A stretch of DNA of 64,000 nt from Croceivirga sp. (GTDB taxonomy: Bacteria; Bacteroidota; Bacteroidia; Flavobacteriales; Flavobacteriaceae), in the NCBI GenBank assembly GCA_028284935.1, contig JANQQQ010000010.1, positions 62,001-126,000 on the forward strand. The letters are read 5' to 3'. Position 1 is the stretch's first letter; each line of letters starts with the position of its first letter. Positions 27,544 to 37,051 of the stretch are shown here, one piece after another. A program made the position numbers and the translations under genes. Below the pieces are notes generated by a model, which had not been told where the DNA came from, made no database searches, and worked only from the letters and a program-made list of their open reading frames with translations.

Positions 27544-29259
27544 ATGAGTGATGTACAAATTTGGACCTATGTCTTGGTATTGCTGAGCTTCGGTCTCTAC
27601 ATAGGAATCGCAATATGGTCGCGAGCCGGTTCTACAAAGGAGTTTTACGTTGCCGGTGGTGGGGTTTCCCCCTTGGCCAACGGAATGGCCACGGCGGCAG
27701 ACTGGATGTCGGCGGCTTCATTCATCTCCATGGCGGGTATCATCTCCTTCGCCGGTTACGATGGCGCTGTGTACTTAATGGGTTGGACCGGGGGTTATGT
27801 ACTCTTGGCACTGTTGTTGGCCCCCTATCTAAGAAAGTTTGGAAAATTTACGGTACCTGATTTTATTGGGGAGCGGTATTATTCAAAAACGGCGCGTATT
27901 GTAGCGGTAATCTGTGCTTTGATCGTTTCCTTTACCTATGTGGCAGGACAAATGAGGGGTGTAGGTATTGTTTTCTCCCGCTACTTAGAGGTAGATATCA
28001 ATACCGGTGTGATTATTGGAATGGTCATTGTACTTTTTTATGCTGTATTAGGAGGTATGAAGGGGATTACCTACACGCAGGTGGCGCAGTATTGCGTATT
28101 GATTTTTGCCTTCATGGTGCCCGCTATCTTTATTTCCATTCAAATGACGGGCAATCCCATTCCACAACTAGGATTTGGCGGAACACTGTCCGATGGCTCT
28201 GGAACCTATCTTTTGGATAAACTGGATGGCCTTTCGACAGAACTTGGCTTTGCCGAATATACCAACGGCTCCAAAAGTCTGATTGATGTATTTGCCATTA
28301 CCTTTGCTTTAATGGTGGGTACCGCCGGTTTACCACACGTTATTGTAAGGTTCTTTACGGTAAAGCGCGTAAAAGATGCAAGAAAGTCAGCTGGTTTGGC
28401 CTTATTGTTTATTGCCATCCTCTATACCACTGCACCAGCAGTTGCCGTCTTTGCAAGAACCAACCTTATTGAAACGGTGAGCAATAAAGAATATGCCGAA
28501 ATGCCCCAGTGGTTCAAGAACTGGGAGACCACCGGTTTAATAGGCCATGATGATAAGAATGGGGATGGCGTGATTCAATATGTTGCCAATCCAGAAGTGA
28601 ATGAATTGAAGGTTGACCGTGATATTATGGTATTGGCAAATCCAGAAATTGCAAACTTGCCAGCATGGGTCATTGGATTGATAGCAGCAGGTGGATTGGC
28701 CGCAGCGCTTTCAACAGCAGCGGGATTACTTTTGGTAATTTCCTCTTCCGTATCCCATGACTTGATCAAGAATGTATTCAATCCCGATTTATCTGAGAAG
28801 GGAGAGCTATGGGCGGCACGTATTTCTGCTGCTGTAGCCGTTGTAATTGCTGGATATTTTGGAATCAACCCACCAGGTTTCGTGGCGGCAGTGGTTGCTC
28901 TGGCCTTTGGTCTTGCGGCGGCATCGTTCTTCCCGGCCATTATCCTAGGAATATTCTATAAAAAAATGAACAGTAAGGGTGCTATTGCGGGTATGATTGT
29001 AGGTATTTCCCTGATGCTATTTTATATGTTGAAGTTTAAATTTGGAATATTCGATGGTGGAAAGGCAGCAGTTGCCGGATTGAAAGACGGCTGGTGGTTT
29101 GGAATCTCCCCTGAAGGGTTTGGTACCATAGCCATGCTAGTGAACTTCTTGGTTGCACTGGTTGTGAACCAGTTTACCGAGGAGCCACCCGAAGATGTAC
29201 AGGAGATTGTTGAGAACATTAGAATCCCTAGTGGTGCAGGTGAAGCCTCATCGCATTGA
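27544..29259 (+). CDS. Sodium:solute symporter (ActP-like acetate permease)
   Basis: 571 aa, about 13 membrane helices. The N-terminus has the family motif STKEFYVAGGGVSPLANGMATAADWMSAASFISMAG in its first 80 residues, and GTAGLPHVIVRFFTVK (about residue 258) is the DUF4212-associated ActP-like signature; a further conserved segment is AAGGLAAALSTAAGLLLVISSSVSHD. A soluble insert near residue 320-360 (DDKNGDGVIQY) looks like an EF-hand-like Ca loop. Likely carries acetate or a similar monocarboxylate with Na+, in support of the acs and prpE genes downstream. Confidence 0.93.
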   Translation: MSDVQIWTYVLVLLSFGLYIGIAIWSRAGSTKEFYVAGGGVSPLANGMATAADWMSAASFISMAGIISFAGYDGAVYLMGWTGGYVLLALLLAPYLRKFGKFTVPDFIGERYYSKTARIVAVICALIVSFTYVAGQMRGVGIVFSRYLEVDINTGVIIGMVIVLFYAVLGGMKGITYTQVAQYCVLIFAFMVPAIFISIQMTGNPIPQLGFGGTLSDGSGTYLLDKLDGLSTELGFAEYTNGSKSLIDVFAITFALMVGTAGLPHVIVRFFTVKRVKDARKSAGLALLFIAILYTTAPAVAVFARTNLIETVSNKEYAEMPQWFKNWETTGLIGHDDKNGDGVIQYVANPEVNELKVDRDIMVLANPEIANLPAWVIGLIAAGGLAAALSTAAGLLLVISSSVSHDLIKNVFNPDLSEKGELWAARISAAVAVVIAGYFGINPPGFVAAVVALAFGLAAASFFPAIILGIFYKKMNSKGAIAGMIVGISLMLFYMLKFKFGIFDGGKAAVAGLKDGWWFGISPEGFGTIAMLVNFLVALVVNQFTEEPPEDVQEIVENIRIPSGAGEASSH

Positions 29260-29280
29260 TTATATTTAGTTGGTTACAGA

Positions 29281-29313
29281 AAGCGGTGTGGTATATATAT
29301 GCCGCACCGTTTT
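29281..29313 (+). terminator. Terminator or attenuator after the symporter gene
   Basis: CGGTGTGG (29284-29291) pairs with CCGCACCG (29302-29309), one G-U, loop of ten, then TTTT. A run of A before and T after lengthens the stem. It splits the transporter genes from the kinase/regulator/acs part and may give partial read-through, since all genes run the same way. Confidence 0.6.
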
Positions 29314-29337
29314 CGTAATTTTAAAGAAGACCTTAAT

Positions 29338-29538
29338 ATGAAGATGAAGAAACGACATCAACAAAAATTAGTGGTATTGGGCGTTGTCCTGTTTTTTATA
29401 TGGAACGTGCCCTTTATTTCCATTTTTGATGGTGATTTTCAGGTTTTGGGATTTCCCGCCTTTTATATCTTCATTTTTTTGAGCTGGTTGTTTTCCATTA
29501 TCATCACATATATCATTCTGAAAAAGTTCTATGAGTAA
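29338..29538 (+). CDS. Small membrane protein, DUF3311-like
   Basis: 66 aa. Two hydrophobic segments (VVLGVVLFFIWNVPFISIF and FYIFIFLSWLFSIIITYII) joined by DGDFQVLGFPAF. The WNVP...VLGFPAFY pattern resembles DUF3311 proteins, small subunits placed before SSS-family symporters. I start at 29338 because an upstream in-frame ATG (29299) lies within the terminator stem. Its end overlaps the sensor kinase gene by eight bases, which suggests that it works with the symporter-like part of that kinase. Confidence 0.7.
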   Translation: MKMKKRHQQKLVVLGVVLFFIWNVPFISIFDGDFQVLGFPAFYIFIFLSWLFSIIITYIILKKFYE

Positions 29539-32206
29539 TTATGTGCTCATATTAATTATAGTAGTCTATCTGGCCCTTCTTTTTTTCTTGGCCTATTGGG
29601 CAGAAAAACAGCACAGGGGTAAATTGGTCAATAACCCCTACGTATATGTATTGTCTTTAGCCATTTATTGTACCGCTTGGACCTATTATGGCAGCGTAGG
29701 TATAGCTTCAAGGTCTGGAATCAGTTTTTTGGCCATCTACCTGGGTCCGGTGATTGCCCTGCCCCTTTGGATCGTTTTGATGCGGAAGATCATTAGAATT
29801 TCCAAACAACATAAAATTTCGAGCATTGCCGATTTTGTTTCGCTACGTTATGGCAATAATAGACTCTTGGGGGCTTTGGTTACCTTAGCTTGTCTTTTGG
29901 CTGTTATCCCCTATGTGTCTTTACAGTTAAAAGCGGTTTCCGAAACTTTTGCCTTGGTCTCCGATGAGAATAGCTATGTATCAACAGGTATTTGGGACGA
30001 CTCCACATTTTACATCGCATTGCTCATTGCAATTTTTGTGGCTTTTTTTGGCACGCAATCCACCGATGCTTCACAAGGCAAAAGAGGAATTATGGCCACA
30101 GTTGCTTTCGAATCAGTTCTAAAACTGGTATTCTTTTTGGTCATTGGAATTTTTGTGGTCTATGTTCTCTTCGATGGAACCACCGATCTATACCAAAAGG
30201 CGTCCTTGACCGAAAATTTTAAACAGCTAAGTTCTTTCGGAGGTTTGGAAAATGGATTTAATTGGATGTTTACCATATGCCTTTCATTTTTCGCCATTTT
30301 TCTGCTGCCCCGGCAGTTTCATGTGGCCGTTGTAGAGAACCAGGACATCAACCACTTAAAGAAGGCCATTTGGCTTTTTCCACTCTATTTATTGTTGTTC
30401 AACATTTTTGTCATCTTCATTGCTTGGGCGGGCAACCTCAACCTTCCTGAAACGGTCAACCATGACTATTATTCCTTGTTGCTCCCTTTACAAGAGGGGA
30501 ATGCCTTTTTAGCACTGTTGGTTTTTATGGGAGGGTTTTCTGCAGTAATCTCAATGATTGTGGTTTCCACCTTGGCCTTATCCACAATGGTGAGCAATAA
30601 CATCATCATACCCTACGGTTTCACAAAAAAATTGGTCGAGGGTAATCCTGAAGAAAACGCCAAGCGTATCAAAACCATTAGGCGAATTGCCATTTTCCTT
30701 TTAATTATAGTGGCTTACTTTTTTTATGTCCAATTCTCCAATCAACTTTCGCTGTATTCCATTGGTTTGATTTCTTTTGTCATCATTGCCCAACTGGCGC
30801 CTTCCTTCTTTTTGGGACTATTTTGGAGAAGGGGAACCGCCTTTGCGGCCAAAGTGGGGATTGTTGTGGGATTACTGATTGTCATTTACACGCTATTACT
30901 GCCTATGGTTGCCCCTGGTTCGGAATTTGTAGGGAACGGTCTTTTCGGGATTGAGTGGCTAAAACCTTCCCAGTTGTTTGGATTGAATTACCTGACTGCA
31001 GAAAGTAATGCCTTTTTATGGAGCCTTAGTTTCAACTCCTTGGCGTTCGTTGGACTTTCCTTATTGGCCAAAGGAAATTATCGCGAACGCAACTATGCTG
31101 AAATGTTTGTGCATCATGAAAACTATGAAAATCTTCAAGAAGGGGCATTCATCTGGAAAGGTGAGGCCTATGTGGCGGATATTAAAAGACTGCTCAATCG
31201 GTTTTTGGGAGAACATCGGACCCAACGTGCATTGACTTTATTCAATAAAAAGTATAATATTTCCGATCAGGAGGACAAGGCTGATTCCAGATTGATCAAT
31301 TTCTCCGAAAAGTTGTTGACAGGTTCTATTGGGAGTGCTTCTGCTAAAATACTATTGGCATCCGTATCCAAAGAAAAACCAATTAGCTTGGTAGAGGTTT
31401 TGAACATTTTGGAGGAGAACAAGGAGACCAAGGCAAACAACAGACTACTCATTGAAAAGTCGGAAGAACTCTCCCAAATGGCCACTAAGCTACAGTCTGC
31501 CAATGAGGAATTACGATTACAGGATAAACTCAAGGATGAGTTTTTGGATACCGTGGCCCATGAACTTAAAACCCCAATAACCTCCATAAAAGCGGCATCC
31601 GAGATTCTTGAGGATGAAGATATGCCGTCAGAACTTCGGCAACAGTTTTTGGAGAACATTAGTAAGGATACGGATCGATTGGCCAAATTGATACATAATA
31701 TTCTTGATCTTGAAAAATTATCTTCCAATCGAACCGAATTGGATATTCAAGCTCGCAAGATCAACCTAACCATCAAAAAAGCAATAGATGGTATTGAACA
31801 CATAGCCGCCAAACGTGGCGTTAGTGTTGAATTTAAGGCATCTGATTACCTCGAAGGACTTTATGATGAAGACCGTATTCTTCAAGTGTTGACCAATTTA
31901 TTGTCCAATTCCCTGAAGTTTACGGATAAGGAAAAAGGCGTAATTAAGGTCCTCTTGGAAGAAAGGGATAAAGAAATCGCCATAGCGGTAGAGGACAATG
32001 GACGCGGTATTCCGTCAGAGGACCACAATTACATATTTGAAAAATTCTATCAATCGAAGAACCAGAATACCAAAAAGCCCCAGGGAAGCGGTTTCGGTTT
32101 GGCTATTTGCAAACGCATTGTGGAAAGCCATAAAGGCAGTATTTGGGCTGAACTGGAATTTCAAGAGGGCGCGCGACTAGTGTTTACAATACCAAAAGCA
32201 AAATGA
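29531..32206 (+). CDS. Sodium:solute symporter-histidine kinase fusion (CbrA-like)
   Basis: 891 aa. Residues 1 to about 500 form an SSS symporter fold of about 13 helices (YCTAWTYYGSVGIASRSGISFLAIYLGP, DFVSLRYGN). A linker with coiled-coil (about 630-665) leads to the kinase core: H-box DTVAHELKTPITSIK with His677, N-box LTNLLSNSLKFT, G1 VEDNGRGIP, G2 GSGFGLAICK. The layout is that of CbrA/CrbS kinases that sense or transport a substrate and switch on acs. No PAS domain is evident. Its ATG overlaps the small protein gene upstream and its stop overlaps the response regulator by four bases. Confidence 0.93.
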   Translation: MSNYVLILIIVVYLALLFFLAYWAEKQHRGKLVNNPYVYVLSLAIYCTAWTYYGSVGIASRSGISFLAIYLGPVIALPLWIVLMRKIIRISKQHKISSIADFVSLRYGNNRLLGALVTLACLLAVIPYVSLQLKAVSETFALVSDENSYVSTGIWDDSTFYIALLIAIFVAFFGTQSTDASQGKRGIMATVAFESVLKLVFFLVIGIFVVYVLFDGTTDLYQKASLTENFKQLSSFGGLENGFNWMFTICLSFFAIFLLPRQFHVAVVENQDINHLKKAIWLFPLYLLLFNIFVIFIAWAGNLNLPETVNHDYYSLLLPLQEGNAFLALLVFMGGFSAVISMIVVSTLALSTMVSNNIIIPYGFTKKLVEGNPEENAKRIKTIRRIAIFLLIIVAYFFYVQFSNQLSLYSIGLISFVIIAQLAPSFFLGLFWRRGTAFAAKVGIVVGLLIVIYTLLLPMVAPGSEFVGNGLFGIEWLKPSQLFGLNYLTAESNAFLWSLSFNSLAFVGLSLLAKGNYRERNYAEMFVHHENYENLQEGAFIWKGEAYVADIKRLLNRFLGEHRTQRALTLFNKKYNISDQEDKADSRLINFSEKLLTGSIGSASAKILLASVSKEKPISLVEVLNILEENKETKANNRLLIEKSEELSQMATKLQSANEELRLQDKLKDEFLDTVAHELKTPITSIKAASEILEDEDMPSELRQQFLENISKDTDRLAKLIHNILDLEKLSSNRTELDIQARKINLTIKKAIDGIEHIAAKRGVSVEFKASDYLEGLYDEDRILQVLTNLLSNSLKFTDKEKGVIKVLLEERDKEIAIAVEDNGRGIPSEDHNYIFEKFYQSKNQNTKKPQGSGFGLAICKRIVESHKGSIWAELEFQEGARLVFTIPKAK

Positions 32207-32568
32207 GCAAAAAAATATTGATTGTTGATGATGAACCAAACATTGTGATGTCCTTGGAGTATGCCTTCAAAAAAAAAGACTTTGAGGTATTCATTGCTAG
32301 GGATGGTACCGAAGCTTTGGAAATAGCAATGGCGGAAGTGCCCAATATTATTCTGTTGGATATTATGATGCCGAAAATGGATGGGTACGAAACCTTAAAA
32401 GCGTTACGCAAAAACAAAGAATTGAAACGGATCAAGGTCATATTCCTATCGGCCAAAAATAAAGTGGCCGATGTGGAAAAGGGATTGGAACTTGGCGTCG
32501 ATGGTTATATGACCAAACCTTTTTCCATTAAAAAGATAATTACCGATGTTGAAAAAATGATAGCCTGA
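32203..32568 (+). CDS. Single-domain (CheY-like) response regulator
   Basis: 121 aa, receiver domain only. Acidic pair DDE at 9-11, phosphoacceptor Asp53 in ILLDIMMPKMDG, switch Ser83 in FLSAK and Lys105 in MTKPF. With no output domain, it must act by protein contact or pass phosphate on. It overlaps the SSS-kinase gene by four bases and precedes prpE by six, so the kinase is its obvious partner. In CrbS/R systems the regulator has a LuxR output domain, and this one does not. Confidence 0.94.
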   Translation: MSKKILIVDDEPNIVMSLEYAFKKKDFEVFIARDGTEALEIAMAEVPNIILLDIMMPKMDGYETLKALRKNKELKRIKVIFLSAKNKVADVEKGLELGVDGYMTKPFSIKKIITDVEKMIA

Positions 32569-32574
32569 CCCATT

Positions 32575-34482
32575 ATGAACTACAAAGATTTTTATTCGGA
32601 GAGTATCCAAAACGCAGAGGGCTTTTGGAAAGAACAAGCCAAGGAATTGGCATGGAACCGTTTTCCAACGGAAATATTGAATACTGCCCTAAATGGAGCA
32701 AACCAATGGTTTCCCGACGGGGAATTGAACATGAGTTATTTGTGTATTGATAGGCATATTGAAGCTGGTTATGGTGACCAAGTAGCCATTTATTATGATT
32801 CCCCAGTGACGGATACCAAAGCGCAGATTACCTATTTGCAACTTGGGGTTGAGGTCTCCAAACTTGCAGGCGGACTTAGGAAGTTGGGTCTTCAGAAGGG
32901 AGATACTGCAATCATATACATGCCCATGATTCCACAGGCCGTTTATGCCATGTTGGCGTGTGCTAGGTTGGGGGTCATCCATTCGGTGGTTTTTGGTGGA
33001 TTCGCTCCTCATGAGCTAGCCATTCGTATTGATGATTGTAAGCCAAAAGCCATCATTACGGCTTCCAATGGCATCGAAGTCCAAAAGATAATTCCATACA
33101 AACCCTTTGTGGATGAAGCCATTACTTTGGCGAGCCATAAACCGGAGAGGGTAGTGATCTTTGATAGAAAACTGGGGGTACACATTCCCCAAAGGGATTA
33201 TGATGTGGACTATGATACCTTGGTGAGAGGTTCGGAATCCGTATCCCCCATGCAGGTATTATCTACCCATCCCCTATATATCCTTTATACATCGGGAACT
33301 ACTGGAACTCCTAAGGGCATTGTTAGGGATACCGGGGGTTATGCCACGGCACTGAAGGCCTCCATGAAATATGTATATGGAGTTGAGGAAGGGGATGTTT
33401 ACTGGGCAGCAAGTGATGTGGGCTGGGTGGTTGGACATAGTTATATCGTCTACGCTCCCCTTTTGAACAGGAATACGACCGTTCTCTTTGAAGGCAAGCC
33501 CATAAAAACCCCTGATGCCTCCACATTTTGGAGGGTCATTTCTGAGTATGGGGTTAAGGTAATGTTTACGGCGCCAACTGCTATCCGTGCCATTAAGAAG
33601 GAAGACCCAAATGGCCTCCTGTTGAAGAAATATGATTTAAGCTGCCTAGAGTATCAATTTTTAGCTGGGGAACGATGTGATGTGGCCACTTTGGAGTGGA
33701 CACAGGAAAAATTAGGGGTTCCCGTAATCGATCATTGGTGGCAAACAGAATCAGGTTGGCCCATGTTGGCCAATATGGTAGGTGTAGAGCTTCAAACCGT
33801 AAAACCTGGATCGGCTGGCTTCCCCGTTTTTGGATACGATATTCAGATCATTGGAGAGGATGGAAACCCTTGCGGTGTAAATGAAGAGGGCTATGTTTTG
33901 GCTAAACTTCCTTTACCTCCGGGATGTCTTTTGGATGTATGGAACAATCCACAGCGCTTTTTTTCAGGGTATTTGGAAAAGTTTTCGGGTTATTATTTCT
34001 CCGGTGATGGGGGCTATAAAGATGAAGAGGGATACGTTTATATCACAGGTCGCGTGGATGATATCATTAATGTTGCCGGCCATCGACTGTCCACTGCCGA
34101 AATGGAAGAAATAGTGGCCTCACATTCTGCGATTGCGGAATGTGCGGTCTTTGGAATTCATTGCGATTTAAAAGGACAAAAGCCCCTTGGTCTCGCAGTG
34201 CTGAAGTCCGGGACCGATATTTCCCCAGAAGATCTACAAAAGGAAGTCATACGGGATGTGCGCCGTGAAATAGGTGCTGTGGCTTCCTTCAAGCAGCTGC
34301 TTGTGGTCAACAGGCTACCTAAAACACGTTCGGGGAAGATATTGCGAAAACTGCTAAGGAACATTGCTGATAAGTCGGAATATCCCATTCCGTCCACAAT
34401 TGATGATGTCGCCATTGTAGATGAAATAAGGCAAGCTTATATATCAAATAACATAGGAATTTTAAAACAACAAGCCATATGA
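32575..34482 (+). CDS. prpE: Propionyl-CoA synthetase-like acyl-CoA synthetase (PrpE/ACSS3 type)
   Basis: 635 aa, full-length AMP-forming acyl-CoA ligase. The phosphate loop reads YTSGTTGTPKGIVRDTGGYA, where the IVRDTGGYA part is diagnostic for PrpE/ACSS3 rather than Acs. DHWWQTESG (adenine site), GYYFSGDGG and the C-terminal Lys588 in KTRSGKILRKLLR (catalytic and acetylation-sensitive) are present. It likely activates propionate, possibly acetate or butyrate too. It overlaps acs by four bases (ATGA), so both ligases are made together. Confidence 0.85.
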   Translation: MNYKDFYSESIQNAEGFWKEQAKELAWNRFPTEILNTALNGANQWFPDGELNMSYLCIDRHIEAGYGDQVAIYYDSPVTDTKAQITYLQLGVEVSKLAGGLRKLGLQKGDTAIIYMPMIPQAVYAMLACARLGVIHSVVFGGFAPHELAIRIDDCKPKAIITASNGIEVQKIIPYKPFVDEAITLASHKPERVVIFDRKLGVHIPQRDYDVDYDTLVRGSESVSPMQVLSTHPLYILYTSGTTGTPKGIVRDTGGYATALKASMKYVYGVEEGDVYWAASDVGWVVGHSYIVYAPLLNRNTTVLFEGKPIKTPDASTFWRVISEYGVKVMFTAPTAIRAIKKEDPNGLLLKKYDLSCLEYQFLAGERCDVATLEWTQEKLGVPVIDHWWQTESGWPMLANMVGVELQTVKPGSAGFPVFGYDIQIIGEDGNPCGVNEEGYVLAKLPLPPGCLLDVWNNPQRFFSGYLEKFSGYYFSGDGGYKDEEGYVYITGRVDDIINVAGHRLSTAEMEEIVASHSAIAECAVFGIHCDLKGQKPLGLAVLKSGTDISPEDLQKEVIRDVRREIGAVASFKQLLVVNRLPKTRSGKILRKLLRNIADKSEYPIPSTIDDVAIVDEIRQAYISNNIGILKQQAI

Positions 34483-36386
34483 GTAATTATCACATAAAAC
34501 ATTTGGAAGAGTATTTTCAGGTTTATAGAAAATCTGTTAGGAACCCGGAAAACTTTTGGGAGGAAATTGCGGAAGAACATTTTGTTTGGAGAAAGAAATG
34601 GGACAAGGTCTTGGATTGGGATTTCTCAAAGCCCGAAATCAAATGGTTTGAAGGAGCAAAACTCAATATTACTGAAAACTGTATTGATCGTCATATTCAT
34701 ATTCGTGGAGATAAGACAGCCATATTATTTGAACCAAACAATCCTGATGAAGAGGCACAACATATAACTTACAAGGAACTCAGGGAGCGGGTATGCAAAA
34801 TGGCCAATGTGTTGACGGAAAAGGGAATTAAGAAGGGGGATAGGGTGGTGATCTATCTTCCCATGATTCCAGAATTGGCTGTATCCCTTTTGGCTTGTGC
34901 GCGAATCGGAGCAGTACATTCCGTGGTATTTGCAGGCTTTTCTTCCACGGCACTTTCCACAAGAATCAACGACTGTGGAGCCAAGATGGTACTTACCTCG
35001 GATGGTTCGTATCGTGGAGCAAAAACCATTGATTTAAAGGGTATTGTGGATGATGCTTTAAAAGATTGCCCTGATGTGGAAAGTGTTTTGGTTGCCAAAC
35101 GTATCAATTCCAACATTCATATGGAAGAGGGGCGGGATGAGTGGTTGAAGCCTCTGTTGGATAAAGCCTATGGGGATTATCCACCCGAGGTAATGGATGC
35201 TGAGGACCCCTTGTTTATTTTATATACTTCAGGTTCCACCGGAAAGCCCAAGGGCATGTTGCACACCACAGGAGGGTATATGGTATATACCGCCTATACC
35301 TTTAAAAATGTGTTCCAGCATAGGGAGAATGATGTGTATTGGTGTACAGCGGATATCGGTTGGATTACGGGTCATTCCTATATTGTATATGGACCATTGG
35401 CTAATGGAGCCACTACGGTAATGTTTGAAGGCGTACCATCTTATCCTGATTTTGGACGTTTTTGGGACATCGTCCATAAACATAAAATCACACAATTCTA
35501 CACAGCGCCAACTGCCATACGTGCTTTGGCCAAGGAAAACCTCAATTTTGTGAACAAATATGATTTATCCAGTCTTAAGGTTTTGGGTACCGTGGGAGAA
35601 CCTATAAACGAAGAGGCCTGGCACTGGTATAACGACCATGTAGGTGAAAAGAAGTGTCCCATAGTTGATACTTGGTGGCAAACGGAGACGGGCGGTATTC
35701 TGATTTCACCCATACCTTTCTCCACACCTACAAAACCAACATATGCTACGTTACCCTTACCAGGGGTGCAACCCGCGTTGATGGATGAGAATGGAAAAGA
35801 GATAAAGGGCAATTCCGCAGATGGAAGATTGTGCATCAAATTCCCATGGCCGTCAATGGCGCGTTCCATATGGGGGAACCATCAACGTTATAAGGACACT
35901 TATTTTTCTGCCTTTGACAATATGTATTTTACTGGTGATGGTGCGCTTCGGGATGAGGTAGGATACTACCGAATAACCGGTCGGGTTGATGATGTCATTA
36001 TTGTTTCGGGCCATAATTTGGGTACGGCGCCCATAGAGGATGCCGTCAATGAACATCCCGCAGTAGCGGAATCTGCCATCGTTGGTTTCCCGCACGATAT
36101 TAAAGGCAACGCCCTATACGGCTATGTGACCTTAAAGGAAACAGGTGAATCCAGAGATCGCGACAATTTGAAAAAGGAAATCAACCAAATGATTACGGAG
36201 CATATTGGACCGATAGCAAAATTGGATAAGATTCAGTTTACCTCTGGTCTTCCAAAAACCAGAAGTGGTAAGATTATGAGGCGTATCCTTAGAAAAATTG
36301 CATCCAAGGATACGAGCAATCTAGGGGACACTTCAACGCTATTGAATCCGGAAGTGGTAGATGAAATTATGAAAGCCGCACTTTAA
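34479..36386 (+). CDS. acs: Acetyl-CoA synthetase (AMP-forming)
   Basis: 635 aa. Converts acetate, ATP and CoA to acetyl-CoA via acetyl-AMP. Acs-type motifs: YTSGSTGKPKGMLHTTGGYM, ADIGWITGHSY, DTWWQTETGG, YFTGDGALRDEVGYY, RVDDVIIVSGHNLG and Lys598 in KTRSGKIMRRIL, the site controlled by lysine acetylation in other bacteria. Last gene of the kinase - regulator - prpE - acs run. Its TAA overlaps the stop of the opposite exonuclease gene in a shared TTAA. Confidence 0.96.
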   Translation: MSNYHIKHLEEYFQVYRKSVRNPENFWEEIAEEHFVWRKKWDKVLDWDFSKPEIKWFEGAKLNITENCIDRHIHIRGDKTAILFEPNNPDEEAQHITYKELRERVCKMANVLTEKGIKKGDRVVIYLPMIPELAVSLLACARIGAVHSVVFAGFSSTALSTRINDCGAKMVLTSDGSYRGAKTIDLKGIVDDALKDCPDVESVLVAKRINSNIHMEEGRDEWLKPLLDKAYGDYPPEVMDAEDPLFILYTSGSTGKPKGMLHTTGGYMVYTAYTFKNVFQHRENDVYWCTADIGWITGHSYIVYGPLANGATTVMFEGVPSYPDFGRFWDIVHKHKITQFYTAPTAIRALAKENLNFVNKYDLSSLKVLGTVGEPINEEAWHWYNDHVGEKKCPIVDTWWQTETGGILISPIPFSTPTKPTYATLPLPGVQPALMDENGKEIKGNSADGRLCIKFPWPSMARSIWGNHQRYKDTYFSAFDNMYFTGDGALRDEVGYYRITGRVDDVIIVSGHNLGTAPIEDAVNEHPAVAESAIVGFPHDIKGNALYGYVTLKETGESRDRDNLKKEINQMITEHIGPIAKLDKIQFTSGLPKTRSGKIMRRILRKIASKDTSNLGDTSTLLNPEVVDEIMKAAL

Positions 36387-37048
36387 TACTTCCAAAATTC
36401 CCAAAACCTGTCTTTTTTGAGTAGTTTTTCAAGGGAGACAGGTTTTAATTTTTCCAGAATTCTCAAAAAAGCTATTGCGGTGATATAGGCATCGCCCAAG
36501 GCGGTATGACGATCGGTTTTTGAAATATTGAAATGGGCGCAAAGTTCATCCAAGCTATGATGCCCTTCCGTTTTCCTTTTCGACCTTGGAAGGATTTTAT
36601 TGTATAGGATAGCCGTGTCCAACTCCTTGTTCATCAGTTTTGGCAGGCCATTGCGCTTTAGGGCAGCGTTGATCATACCCACATCGAAGCCCACATGATG
36701 GGCTACTAAAACAGCATTTTTCAAAAGGTGGAGAAGAACTTTAAGACCTTCAACTTCTGAAATTTTCGTCGTTTTACCCTTTTTTAATATGCCATGGATT
36801 TCCACAGTTCTGCCGTCAAAGGTGGTTTGGTCCAAGAACACTTCAAAAGCCTCTTTGGCCTTAATGGTACCATCTTGAATTCTTAGCGCACCAATACTGA
36901 GAATACGGTCATTTTTTAGGTCAAATCCCGTGGTTTCCGTATCCAAAACAACAAAGGAGGTCTCTTTTACACTGGATGGAAGCCCTTGTTCAAATGAAGC
37001 GTGGTACTCATTCCAAAATTCCGGTGTTGTTACTTTTTTTGAAGCCAT
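36383..37048 (-). CDS. DEDDh 3'-5' exonuclease (DnaQ/PolC-epsilon-like)
   Basis: 221 aa. Exo I VVLDTETTGFDLKNDRILSIGAL, Exo II VAHHVGFDVGMINAAL and Exo III HTALGDAYITAIAFL with the catalytic His, i.e. the full DEDDh set. Unlike replicative epsilon it has no polymerase-binding tail. The gene lies four bases after the CBS/DUF294 gene on the same strand. This pair next to acs and SSS transporters is also seen in proteobacterial acetate loci, so a role in regulation, perhaps on an RNA or nucleotide, is possible but unproven. Confidence 0.92.
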   Translation of the reverse strand: MASKKVTTPEFWNEYHASFEQGLPSSVKETSFVVLDTETTGFDLKNDRILSIGALRIQDGTIKAKEAFEVFLDQTTFDGRTVEIHGILKKGKTTKISEVEGLKVLLHLLKNAVLVAHHVGFDVGMINAALKRNGLPKLMNKELDTAILYNKILPRSKRKTEGHHSLDELCAHFNISKTDRHTALGDAYITAIAFLRILEKLKPVSLEKLLKKDRFWEFWKY

Positions 37049-37051
37049 AAA

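Noticed and set aside
29299-29337. Longer start (ATG 29299) for the DUF3311-like protein.
   Set aside because: The added residues are encoded by the terminator stem, are charged and unlike the family; ATG 29338 has an A-rich leader.
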